A DNA stretch of 64,000 nt from Corallococcus interemptor (GTDB taxonomy: Bacteria; Myxococcota; Myxococcia; Myxococcales; Myxococcaceae), in assembly GCF_003668875.1 (NCBI RefSeq), contig NZ_RAWM01000001.1, positions 1-64,000 of the forward strand. Reading direction: 5' to 3'. The notes beneath the pieces are model-generated. The model made no database searches, was not told the origin of the DNA, and worked only from the letters and a program-made list of their open reading frames with translations. A program made the position numbers and the translations under genes. Below are positions 1 through 8,100 of the stretch, piece by piece; the first letter of the stretch is position 1; each line of letters starts with the position of its first letter.

Positions 1-35
1 GCGGGCAGGGGCGGCGGGCGGTTGGCCGGGCTCAT
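1..35 (-). CDS. possible first codons of a divergent gene running off the left edge
   Basis: An ATG on the minus strand at 35 opens a frame that begins M-S-P-A-N-R-P and stays open to the window edge. Only 11 codons are visible and there is no clear Shine-Dalgarno sequence, so this is a guess from position (divergent to the acyltransferase at 132) and from the plausible N-terminus. The 96 bases between the two starts would be a shared promoter region; no motif stands out in it. Confidence 0.2.
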   Translation of the reverse strand, partial: MSPANRPPPLP

Positions 36-131
36 CGGAAAAAGACAACCCGTGAGCGCACTCGGGCGAGCAGCGACGAATGAAAGGTCGGGGCCGGACA
101 CACAGTCCGGCAAGCACCAGCGAGACCCGCC

Positions 132-926
132 ATGTCTTCATTGAGTTGCCGTGTCGCCACAGCGCAGCGAGAACTGGATGACGCGCTCCGCGTCCGTTAC
201 CGGGTGTTTGGCGAGGAGATGCGGATGCTGGGGCCCAAGCGGCCCCGGGCTCCGCGCGAAGCGGACTGCTTCGACACGCTGCGCACCACGGCGCACGTCG
301 TCGTCTACGCGGACGCGGAGCCCGTGGCGACCGCGCGGCTCCTGATGCCCAACGCGGAGGTGGCCGCCTTCGCGGACACGGTGGTGGGGCTGGACATCGA
401 GAAGAAGCTCGACCTGTCGGAGGTCGTCGCGCCGGGCCGCGTGCTCGCGGAGACCACGCGCTACTGCGTCACCCGGAGCTACCGCAACTCGGCGGTGCTG
501 CGGCTCCAGGCGGGCCTGTACCGCGAGAGCCGCCGGCGCGGTGTCACCCATTGGATCGCCGCGGCCAACATGGAGACGGACAGCCAGGAGGAGGCGGACC
601 TCTACTTCCAGGCCGCCGAGCGCCGGGGCTGGGTGAGCGACCGCTTCCGCGTGCGGACCCGGGAGTTTCCCTCGCCGCCCGAAAAGCCCCTGGCGCCCCG
701 CCTCAGCGAGGAGCAGCGCGCCCGGGCCCGCCAGGGCCACCTGGATGACCTGCGCCTGCCGCCCGTGCTGTCGCTGTTCGCGGACAAGATGGGCGCGCGC
801 TTCATCGCGCCGCCGCACTTCGATCCCGCCTTCAACCGCTTCACCGTGCCGCTCGTCGCCGCGCTGGATGCCATTCCCGAGCGGACGCTGAACCTCTTCG
901 ACTCGCTGGACGCCGACGCCGCCTGA
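132..926 (+). CDS. LuxI/FeeM-like GNAT N-acyltransferase (exosortase-locus acyltransferase type)
   Basis: 264 aa. The N-terminal half has the look of the acyl-homoserine-lactone synthase / N-acyl amino acid synthase branch of the GNAT fold: an R-Y-R-V-F-x-x-E motif at residues 22-29, an acidic D-C-F-D-T stretch, a V-A-T-A-R-L strand at about 65-70, then E-T-T-R-Y-C-V near 107. Family knowledge: such enzymes move an acyl chain from acyl-ACP or acyl-CoA to an amino group; relatives are the LuxI synthases, FeeM and the PEP-CTERM/exosortase-associated acyltransferases. The C-terminal 90 residues are not recognised. It lies 88 bases upstream of a diiron-type enzyme in the same direction, and near hydrolases that also resemble exosortase-locus proteins. 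It may therefore acylate the NRPS-PKS product or make a separate N-acyl signal; the acyl donor and acceptor cannot be read from sequence. Confidence 0.7.
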   Translation: MSSLSCRVATAQRELDDALRVRYRVFGEEMRMLGPKRPRAPREADCFDTLRTTAHVVVYADAEPVATARLLMPNAEVAAFADTVVGLDIEKKLDLSEVVAPGRVLAETTRYCVTRSYRNSAVLRLQAGLYRESRRRGVTHWIAAANMETDSQEEADLYFQAAERRGWVSDRFRVRTREFPSPPEKPLAPRLSEEQRARARQGHLDDLRLPPVLSLFADKMGARFIAPPHFDPAFNRFTVPLVAALDAIPERTLNLFDSLDADAA

Positions 927-1014
927 GTCCAGGCCGGCGCGCTCCTTCCTTCCCCCTTCACCCTCAACGCAGCACCCACCGGGCCTCTCCAAGGGCCCCT
1001 GTCAGGAGACGTGT

Positions 1015-1701
1015 ATGTGCAAGCAGCCCAAGCATGAGCAGACGAAGACGGACTGGCTGGAGTCCCTGCGGCACGAGGCGCGGATGCTCGTGCACGAACT
1101 GGACGTGACGCCGGGCGTGCGGCGCCTCTTCGAGGGGCGCATCCGCCAGGACGACTACGTCTACTACCTCATCCAGACGTACCAGTACGTGCGCTGGAGC
1201 GAGGGGTTCTTCACCGGGTCCGGCGAGCGCACGAAGCGCGAGGGCGGCGACCCGGTGCTCGCGGACCTGCTGTTCCAGAAGGCGCGCGAGGAGAAGGGCC
1301 ATGAGCAGTGGTTGCTCAAGGACCTGAAGGCCCTGGGCTGGACGCAGGAGCGCGTGGAGCGCGCGCCCATCTGCCCCGCCGTGCGCGCCTACGTGGAGTG
1401 GAACCGCTTCACGACGCAGTCAGGCGTGCCCACCGCGTTCCTGGGCACGGCCTACGTGCTGGAGTACCTCTCCGTGAACCGTGCGCCGGGCTCCGTGGAC
1501 CGGCTCGTCGCGGAGAGCGGCATCCCGAACATCGACAAGGCGGTCCTCTTCCTGCGTGGCCATGGCGCCGCCGACGGCGACCACGTGGCGGACCTGGAGT
1601 CGGAGCTGCGCAAGGTCACGTCGGCGGAGGAGCAGGCCGCGCTGTTGCTCTCCGCCCGCACCACGCGCACCCTGTTCCCGAAGTTCTTCCGGGAGCCCTA
1701 A
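1015..1701 (+). CDS. iron-containing redox enzyme, haem-oxygenase-like diiron fold
   Basis: 228 aa, all-helical by composition, in the TenA/haem-oxygenase-like superfamily often annotated 'iron-containing redox enzyme'. Candidate metal ligands are E-E-K-G-H-E near residues 90-95 and the late H-G-A-A-D-G-D-H motif near 183-190, the spacing typical of haem-oxygenase-like diiron oxidases/oxygenases (HDO, e.g. UndA, BesC, SznF). Start: ATG with GGAG about 8 bases upstream. Its stop overlaps the convergent LuxR gene by 4 bases. Family members oxidise amino or fatty acids, often in natural-product pathways. A tailoring role for the neighbouring NRPS-PKS product, or processing the product of the acyltransferase just upstream, is inferred from position. 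The substrate is unknown, and a plain TenA-like hydrolase is the main alternative. Confidence 0.7.
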   Translation: MCKQPKHEQTKTDWLESLRHEARMLVHELDVTPGVRRLFEGRIRQDDYVYYLIQTYQYVRWSEGFFTGSGERTKREGGDPVLADLLFQKAREEKGHEQWLLKDLKALGWTQERVERAPICPAVRAYVEWNRFTTQSGVPTAFLGTAYVLEYLSVNRAPGSVDRLVAESGIPNIDKAVLFLRGHGAADGDHVADLESELRKVTSAEEQAALLLSARTTRTLFPKFFREP

Positions 1702-2753
1702 CCCGGCTTCTGCCTCCAGGCGGCCTGGTAGAGGAGGTCCGTGCGGCTCTCGATGCCCAGCTTGGGGAAGATGTTGCGCAGGTGCGTCTTCACCGTGTTG
1801 AGCGTCAGGCCCAGGTCCTCGGCGATGGTCTCGTTCGTCCAGTTGCTGAGGACCCCCTGGACCACCTCCGCTTCCCGTGCGGAGAGCTTCTTGCGCCAGG
1901 GCTCCGGCATGGGGATGGCCCGCGAGCACTCCTGCAGCACCAGCACCCAGGGGCGGCTGCCGCGCTGTCCGGGCAGCTGCACGAACGTGACCTTCAGGTC
2001 CTGTTTCCCGCCGGAGCGCGTCCACGTGTCCATGCCCACGGCCTGCTTCGTCCCCAGCGCCTGGAGGCGTTCCAGGTGGTCGCGCAGCTCCTGGGGCAGG
2101 GACTTCTGCTCCTCCGGGTACCAGCGCCGCAGGAGCTCCGTCGCTCCTGGCGTGCGCAGCCGCTCGTGCTCCGGGGGATCCATCACGATGCACTCGGCGC
2201 CCTGGTGGTGGAAGAGGGCGTCCAGCAGGTCGCCCCGCGTGGCCTCGTGCGCGAACAGCCGGCAGTTGCGCACCGTGTTCGCCAGGTAGGGCGTCAGGTC
2301 CTCCAGCAGCGCCTGCTCCCGTTCGGTGAAGGGCAGGGCGTGCTCGCGGTACAGCGTGAAGCCGCCGTGCCAGTCCTGCCGCAGGTCCAGCAGCACCGCC
2401 AGCACCTGCTCCAGCGGAAGCCCCATCTCGCGGCAGCGGAGGTACAGCAGGCTGCGCTTCAATTCCTTGCGCGAACGCGGGTCCGGAGCGCGCGGCGCCT
2501 GTGGCTCGGGGCCGAACTCCACCGCGGCCAGTTCTGGATAATGGGTCAGGAGGATGCCCGGCGCCCCCAATCCCAGCCACTCGTAGTCTCCGGGACGCTC
2601 CGGCCTGGAGACGCACAGCGCCGCGTAGTCACAGGGCAGGAGCTGCGTGAGGATTCCCTGGGAGCGCGCCAGGACCTCCGTCAGGTCCAGGGAGCTGGAG
2701 AGCGCCTGGGTCAGTTCCAGCAAGAGCGCCTGTTCGCGCGAGGTGAGGTTCAT
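1698..2753 (-). CDS. GAF-LuxR transcriptional regulator
   Basis: 351 aa. The C-terminal 65 residues form a LuxR-type HTH: L-S-A-R-E-A-E-V-V near 286, then T-N-E-T-I-A-E-D-L-G-L and the recognition-helix motif N-T-V-K-T-H-L-R-N-I-F. The N-terminal region (about 1-160) has a GAF-like layout, with T-Q-A-L-S-S-S-L-D-L near 15 and a late F-T-E-R-E-Q-A-L-L-E-D-L helix; it is not the autoinducer-binding domain of LuxR/LasR. It probably senses a small molecule or redox cue rather than an acyl-homoserine lactone. It is the only regulator between the acyltransferase and the megasynthase genes, so it is the likely pathway regulator (inference). It faces the diiron enzyme gene tail to tail and shares 4 bases with it. 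Confidence 0.85.
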   Translation of the reverse strand: MNLTSREQALLLELTQALSSSLDLTEVLARSQGILTQLLPCDYAALCVSRPERPGDYEWLGLGAPGILLTHYPELAAVEFGPEPQAPRAPDPRSRKELKRSLLYLRCREMGLPLEQVLAVLLDLRQDWHGGFTLYREHALPFTEREQALLEDLTPYLANTVRNCRLFAHEATRGDLLDALFHHQGAECIVMDPPEHERLRTPGATELLRRWYPEEQKSLPQELRDHLERLQALGTKQAVGMDTWTRSGGKQDLKVTFVQLPGQRGSRPWVLVLQECSRAIPMPEPWRKKLSAREAEVVQGVLSNWTNETIAEDLGLTLNTVKTHLRNIFPKLGIESRTDLLYQAAWRQKPG

Positions 2754-2904
2754 CCGCCAGGCCTCCGTCCAACCGGTCCATGCAAGGACTTACCGGTTGT
2801 GTGGCCAGGAGATCTCTCACCCAGAGTGGGTATGGACGGGCCCCGCGCATCCGGAGCCCGTCCACGTCAATGATTGCTATGTCTGCCCAAACCGGGCGGA
2901 GGCG

Positions 2905-3372
2905 CTAGTTGCCCGCGCTGCCTTCCACCGGCGGGGTGCCCGTGGTGGGGCTCGCGGAGCTGCCCATCTTCTTGTTCTGATCCCAGGCCGGAGGCGTCAC
3001 CTCCATCTGCGCGCCCTTGTTGCCCGGGGTGCCCGAGTTCGGCGCGCCCGGCTCCGCAGAGGACGAGTGGTCGCTCGTGCTGTTGCTCCCCTGCTCGGTC
3101 GAGCCGGAGCCGCCCACGCCCTCGTCGATGCTGCTGGGGGCCACGGCGTTGTCGTCGGCCTCATCCGCCGGCTTGAGGTCCTCGGAGTCAGTGTCGGAGA
3201 CCGAGCCCGAGCCGCCCGTGCCCGTGGCCTTGTCCCAGCGCTCCGCGCTGTCCTGGGGCGCGTCCGTGGACGGGTCCTGCATGGGGGGTGTCTCGTGGTC
3301 GGTGTGGCTCTGCGCGAACGCCTGACCGGAGAAGGTGAGTGCCGCCAGTGCTGCCATCAGGGGGAGCTTCAT
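2905..3372 (-). CDS. small secreted, acidic, low-complexity protein
   Basis: 155 aa. The start is the ATG at 3372 with a strong AAGGAG 8 bases upstream; the frame is open further upstream but reads as shadow sequence there. Residues 1-21 are a clean Sec signal peptide (M-K-L-P-L-M-A-A-L-A-A-L, cleavage after A-F-A). The mature part is disordered and rich in Asp, Glu, Ser, Gly and Pro, with G-T-G-G-S-G-S and G-V-G-G-S-G-S motifs and no cysteine. No domain is recognised. It lies between the hydrolase pair and the regulator on the same strand, with 122 bases separating it from the hydrolases, so it may be a separate unit. The function is unknown. Confidence 0.7.
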   Translation of the reverse strand: MKLPLMAALAALTFSGQAFAQSHTDHETPPMQDPSTDAPQDSAERWDKATGTGGSGSVSDTDSEDLKPADEADDNAVAPSSIDEGVGGSGSTEQGSNSTSDHSSSAEPGAPNSGTPGNKGAQMEVTPPAWDQNKKMGSSASPTTGTPPVEGSAGN

Positions 3373-3494
3373 CGGTGTCTCTCCTTCGAAGAACGTGTGT
3401 GCTTCGAAGGTGGAGACCGTTGGGTGGGAAACAAGCGCTTGACGCACACCCGGCCCCAAGCCGCGTCCCAGCCCGCAGGGCAGCCAGGCGGACG

Positions 3495-4334
3495 TCAGCC
3501 CGCCAGCGCGCGCGGCGGCACCGTGCCCACGGCCCAGGCGGTGAGCTTGCGCAGCAGCTCCGCGCGGTCCGCCGGCACGGAGAAGAGATGGTCCGCGCGG
3601 GGATAGAAGGCGTACGTGACGCGGCCCTCCAGCTTCAGCGGGGAGAGCATCTCGAAGAACTGGCCCTCGTGGTTGAAGGACAGCCCCATGCCTCCGGAGA
3701 ACACGAAGCACAGGCTGACGCCGCGCTCCAGCAGCTGCTTGTAGTCCTGCGTCAGCTGCTCTCGCTCCGGGTACTCGCGCGTGTAGACCTCGTCGGCCTC
3801 GCCGGCCTCGCGCAGTTGGGCGGGCAGCTTGCGCTTGCGCAGGAAGCGCGTCCACCGGCGGGGGCTCAGGTAGCGCAGGTGGAAGCGCAGGTGGTAGCCC
3901 AGCGTGCGGTACGTGTACCCGTCAATGAAGGCCGCGCCCACCACGCGCGGATCCGCCACCGTCACCGCGTGCGCGCTGTCCACGCCGGAGCACAGGCCGA
4001 TGAGCACGAAGCGCTTCTGGCCCTTCTTCTGCTCCAGGTAGTCCAGCGCCGCGCGCGTCTCCTCGCGAGCGCGCTGGAACTCGTCGGCGCCACCCTCGCG
4101 GCGGGGACGGCTGTCTCCCAGGCCGGACAAATCGAAGCGCAGCGTGGTGAAGCCTCGCCCCGCCAGCTGCCGCGCCAGCTCCACCCACAACCGGTACGGG
4201 CCCACGTGGTGGTTGAGGCCCACGTTGGACAGCACCACCACGGGGGCCTCCGGCAGGGCCTTCGCCGGATCGGGCTCCGTGAGGATGCCCACGAGGCTCT
4301 GCTCGGGGCCGAAGGTACAGATGCGCTCGCGCAT
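3495..4334 (-). CDS. alpha/beta hydrolase with GxCxG nucleophile elbow (exosortase-associated hydrolase 1 type)
   Basis: 279 aa, start ATG at 4334 overlapping the stop of the preceding hydrolase (TGATG), so the two are translationally coupled. The fold is alpha/beta hydrolase: V-V-V-L-S-N-V-G-L-N-H-H near the oxyanion strand, F-D-L-S-G-L-G-D-S at about 75, and an elbow I-G-L-C-S-G-V near 117. The usual Ser of G-x-S-x-G is replaced by Cys, as in dienelactone-hydrolase-like enzymes. The late R-A-D-H-L-F provides the His. The layout (N-V-G, F-D-L-S-G-x-G-D-S, GLCSG) resembles, from memory, the hydrolase 1 protein of exosortase/PEP-CTERM loci. Since the NRPS has no thioesterase domain, this Cys enzyme is a candidate for off-loading or proof-reading the product (inference). 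Confidence 0.8.
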   Translation of the reverse strand: MRERICTFGPEQSLVGILTEPDPAKALPEAPVVVLSNVGLNHHVGPYRLWVELARQLAGRGFTTLRFDLSGLGDSRPRREGGADEFQRAREETRAALDYLEQKKGQKRFVLIGLCSGVDSAHAVTVADPRVVGAAFIDGYTYRTLGYHLRFHLRYLSPRRWTRFLRKRKLPAQLREAGEADEVYTREYPEREQLTQDYKQLLERGVSLCFVFSGGMGLSFNHEGQFFEMLSPLKLEGRVTYAFYPRADHLFSVPADRAELLRKLTAWAVGTVPPRALAG

Positions 4335-5110
4335 CACGCGGCCTCCTTCAGGAGCGTGGTGATGGTCTGCAGGATGCGGTTGGACAGGAGCGCGGACTCC
4401 TGGCCTCCCGCGCCCTCCTCGGGCACCAGGTGGTGCTGGAAGGGCAGGCCCGTCGTCTCCAGGTGCGCCTGGAGGCGCTGGTACTCGGGCTTGGCGGCGG
4501 CGGCCACCAGGTGGGTGCGCGTCGAGGGCCACGACGGCTGCGCGGCCAGGTTCAACGCGAGGATGTCGTCGCGCAGGGCGCGGGGGAACGCGAAGCCCAG
4601 CAGCTCCTCGCGCACCTCCAGCGGGCTCTCGGGCCGAGGGAAGAGGGTGCGTGTGTCCCGGCGCTGCTGGAGCAGCTCCAGCTCCTGGAGCCAGGCCTCT
4701 CCCTCCACCAGCGGCTCCCAGAGCACGAGCGAGGCGGTGGACAGCCCCTCCAGGGCCGCGCGCACCGCGAGCGCCGCGCCCAGCCGGAAGCCCACGAGCG
4801 CCACGCGCTGCACGCCCGTGACGTCCTGCAACTCATTGGCGGCCTGGCGGATGTCCTGGACCCACGTGGCCACTCGGCCCTCGTGGACCTCTCCGGCCGA
4901 GTCCCCCGTGCCGTAGTAGTCGAAGCGGAAGACGTGGAAGCCCTCGCGCGCGAGCATCCCGGCCAGCTTGCGGAAGGCCCAGTGCGTCAGCATGTACTCC
5001 TGGGCGGCGGGGTAGCAGAGCACCACCCCGGTGGCGCGCTCGGCGCCCTGCGCGGGGTGGTGGATGCCGAAGAGCTGGCGTTCGGCGGAGCCGAAGAAGC
5101 AGGGCGTCAC
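4334..5110 (-). CDS. alpha/beta hydrolase-fold protein lacking the nucleophile (exosortase-associated hydrolase 2 type)
   Basis: 258 aa from a GTG at 5110, with GAGGAG about 11 bases upstream, 28 bases after the NRPS stop. It has the S33-like hydrolase pattern: G-V-V-L-C-Y-P near residue 30, F-R-F-D-Y-Y-G-T-G-D-S-A-G at about 62-74, then V-A-L-V-G-F-R-L-G-A where the elbow should be. Arginine sits at the nucleophile position (G-F-R-L-G), so a normal Ser hydrolase mechanism is not possible. As far as I recall this substitution is typical of the hydrolase 2 family of exosortase loci rather than a random decay. Coupling to the Cys-elbow hydrolase by a one-base overlap suggests they act as a heteromeric pair. 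It is co-directional with the NRPS and most likely in its operon. Confidence 0.8.
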   Translation of the reverse strand: MTPCFFGSAERQLFGIHHPAQGAERATGVVLCYPAAQEYMLTHWAFRKLAGMLAREGFHVFRFDYYGTGDSAGEVHEGRVATWVQDIRQAANELQDVTGVQRVALVGFRLGAALAVRAALEGLSTASLVLWEPLVEGEAWLQELELLQQRRDTRTLFPRPESPLEVREELLGFAFPRALRDDILALNLAAQPSWPSTRTHLVAAAAKPEYQRLQAHLETTGLPFQHHLVPEEGAGGQESALLSNRILQTITTLLKEAA

Positions 5111-5138
5111 GGTCTGACCATTCTCCTCAGGGGGACGC

Positions 5139-8100
5139 TCAGTCCGAGCGCCCCGGCAGTTTCCCCTTCAGCTTATTGAACAAGCGTTGCGCCAGGGGAA
5201 CAGAAGTCTCCTGAGCGGCAGGCCTCGGGGGTGTGACGGGCTGCGTCCTGGCGGCTGTTTGCGCCGGAGCCTGCGCCGCGGGCGCGAGCTGCGAGGCCAC
5301 CTGCTCCAGCGTGTTGAGCAAGAGCGTGCGCGGGTGCAACTCCTGGTGGAGCTCCTTCTTCACGCGCATCACCACCTGGAAGGACAGGAGCGAGTGCCCG
5401 CCGATGTTGAAGAAGTTGTCGTGCACGCCCACCTGCGCGATGCCCAGCACCTCCCGCCAGATACGCGCCAGGTGCTGCTCCGTCGGAGTGCGCGGCGCGA
5501 CGAAGGCATCCTCGACGGGGCGCGCGGTGCCGGCCGGAGGCGGCAGGGCCTTGCGGTCCACCTTGCCGTTCGGCGTGAGCGGCAGCGCCTCCAGCTCCAC
5601 GAAGTGCTGCGGCACCATGTACTGCGGCAGCTGCGAGCGCAGGTGCTTGCGCAGCTCCGTGTCCGTGTACGCCTGCCCCGGCTTCGTCACGAGGTACGCG
5701 ACGAGGCGGCGGTCCCCAGGACGATCCTCGCGAACGAGGGCCACGGCCTGGGCCAGCGACGGGTGCGAGGCGAGCGCCGCTTCGACTTCACCCAGCTCGA
5801 TGCGGAAGCCACGCAGCTTCACCTGCGAGTCGTTGCGACCCAGGTACTCGACGGTGCCGTCGGCGAGCCACCGGGCGAGGTCGCCCGTGCGGTACATGCG
5901 CTCGCCGGTGCGGAAGGGATTGGGCAGGAAGCGCTCCTGCGTCAGCTCCGGGCGGTGCAGGTAGCCCAGCGTCACGCCGTCGCCGCCGATGTACAGCTCG
6001 CCCGCGACGCCCACCGGCACGGGGGCCAGGTGCGCGTCCAGGAGGTAGAGCTGCGTATTGGCAATGGGCCGGCCGATGCGGATGGAGGAGAGCGGCGGCT
6101 GCACGCGCCACGTGGTGGACCAGACGGTGGTCTCCGTGGGGCCGTACATGTTCCAGAGGCTGCCAACGCGGGCGAGCAGGGCTTCGGCCAGCTCGCGGGG
6201 AAGGGCCTCGCCACCAACGAGGGCCTTGAAACCCGGGCGCGGCTGCCAGCCGGCCTCCAGCAAGAGGCGCCAGGTGGAGGGCGTCGCCTGCATGGTGGTG
6301 ACGGCGTTGGCCTCCAGCGCCGCCTTGAGCAGCGCACCGTCGGAGGCGGTGTCGCGCGAGGCGAGCACCACCTGGGCACCGGTGGTGAGCGGCAGCAGCA
6401 GCTCAAGCACGGCGATGTCGAACGAGAGCGTCGTGACGGCCAGCAGGACATCCTGAGGAGAAAGGCTGGGGGCCTCCTGCATGGTGCCCAGGAAGTTCAC
6501 CACCGCGCGGTGCGGTACGCGCACGCCCTTGGGCTTGCCCGTCGAACCCGACGTGTAGATGACGTACGCCACGGCTTCGGGCGTGACTCCGGGAGCCTCG
6601 GGAGCCGTGTCCGCCTGCGACGTGGTGTCCTCGACGAAGAGGGCCTTCGCCGTGGTGGAGGGCAGGGTGCTCTGGAGCGCGCGCTGGGTGAGCACGAGCG
6701 AGAGCTTCGCGTCCTCGACCATGAAGGCCAGACGCTCCGGCGGGAACCCGGGGTCGAGCGGGACGTAACCCGCGCCGGCCTCCAGGATGCCCAGCAGGCC
6801 CACCACCATGTCCGGGCCACGCTCGGTGAAGAGGCCCACGAGGCCTCCCGGCGTGACGCCCTCGTGCTTGAGCGCGTTCGCCACCTGGTGGCTGCGCTGC
6901 AGGAGCTGACGGTAGGTGAGCGTCACGGCACCCGAGCGCAGCGCGACCGCATCCGGCGTGGCCTGGGCCTGCGCGGCGACGAGCGTGTGGACGAAGGCGC
7001 TCCGGTCGAACGGCTTCCCGGTCGCGTTCCAGTCCACCAGCACGCGCTGCTTCTCCGACTCGGGGAGCAGCGGCAGGCGCGACACCGGCACCTCCGCGTC
7101 GGACACCGCGGCGCGCAGCAACGTGCGGATCTGCTCCAGCATGCGGACGACGGTGTCCCGCTCGAACAGGTCGGTGTTGTAGTCCATGCCGCCGACGATG
7201 CCGTTCGCCGTCTCCTTCACCCAGAAGCTCAGGTCCAGCGGCGTCGCGTGCGCGTGCACGTGCACCTGGCCGTAGGTGAGGTCTCCCAGCTTGGAGCCGC
7301 GGTTGCGCACGTCCTGGAAGGTGAAGAACGTCTGGAACAGCGGCGTGCGGCTCAAGTCACGCTGCACGCCCAGTTGCTGCATCAGCAGCTCGATGGGCAT
7401 GTCCTGGTGGCCGAACGCCTCCATGCACGTGGTGCGCACGCGCTCCAGCAGCTGCCGGAACGTCAGCTCCGGCGACAGCTGCGTGCGCAGGACGAGCGTG
7501 TTGACGAAGAAGCCCAGCAGGTCCTCGACCTCCGGATGCGAGCGGCCCCGGATGGGCGTGCCCACGACCAGGTCCTCCTGGCCGCTGTAGCGGTGCAGCA
7601 GCGTCTTGAACGCCGTGAGCAGCACCATGTACAGCGTGGCGTTGGACTCGCGCCCCAGCTTCGTGAGGGCGTCCACCTCCGCGCCGGTGAGGACGAACGG
7701 CTCCGTGCCGCCCTGGAGGCTCATCTGCGCGGGGCGCGGCTTGTCCGTGGGCAGCTCCAGCGCGGGCAGGTTCCCGGAGAGCTTGCCCTTCCAGTAGCGC
7801 GCCTGCCGCTCCAGCTCCTCGCCCTGGAGCCAGTCGCGGTGCCACTCGGTGAAGTCCGCGTACTGGATGGGCAGGGCGGGGAGCTTGGGCTCCTGGCCCC
7901 GGGTGAGCGCGGAGTAGATGACGTCCAGCTCGCGCAGGAACACGTCGAACGACCACCCATCCCAGATGAGGTGATGGGGCATGAAGAAGAGGACGTGCTC
8001 GTGGGCGCCCAGCCGGAACAGCGTCAGGCGGAACAGCGGCGCGGCGGTGATGGGGATGGACGCGTCCGCCAGCGCCTGGAGGCGGCGCAGCAGGTCCTCC

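Noticed and set aside
138-992. 284-codon minus-strand frame over the acyltransferase gene
   Set aside because: Shadow frame with no recognisable fold; the plus-strand frame has GNAT/LuxI-like motifs and continues into a consistent gene order.
1420-2616. 398-codon minus-strand frame overlapping the diiron enzyme and LuxR genes
   Set aside because: It is the wrong frame of the LuxR gene; the frame ending at 1698 has the intact LuxR HTH.
1698-2753. A canonical quorum-sensing LuxR (autoinducer-binding) regulator
   Set aside because: The N-terminal half has a GAF-like layout and lacks the conserved Trp/Tyr/Asp pattern of the autoinducer-binding domain.
5139-5390. A thioesterase domain at the end of the NRPS
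   Set aside because: No G-x-S-x-G or His motif follows the last carrier; only a short Pro/Ala-rich tail is present.
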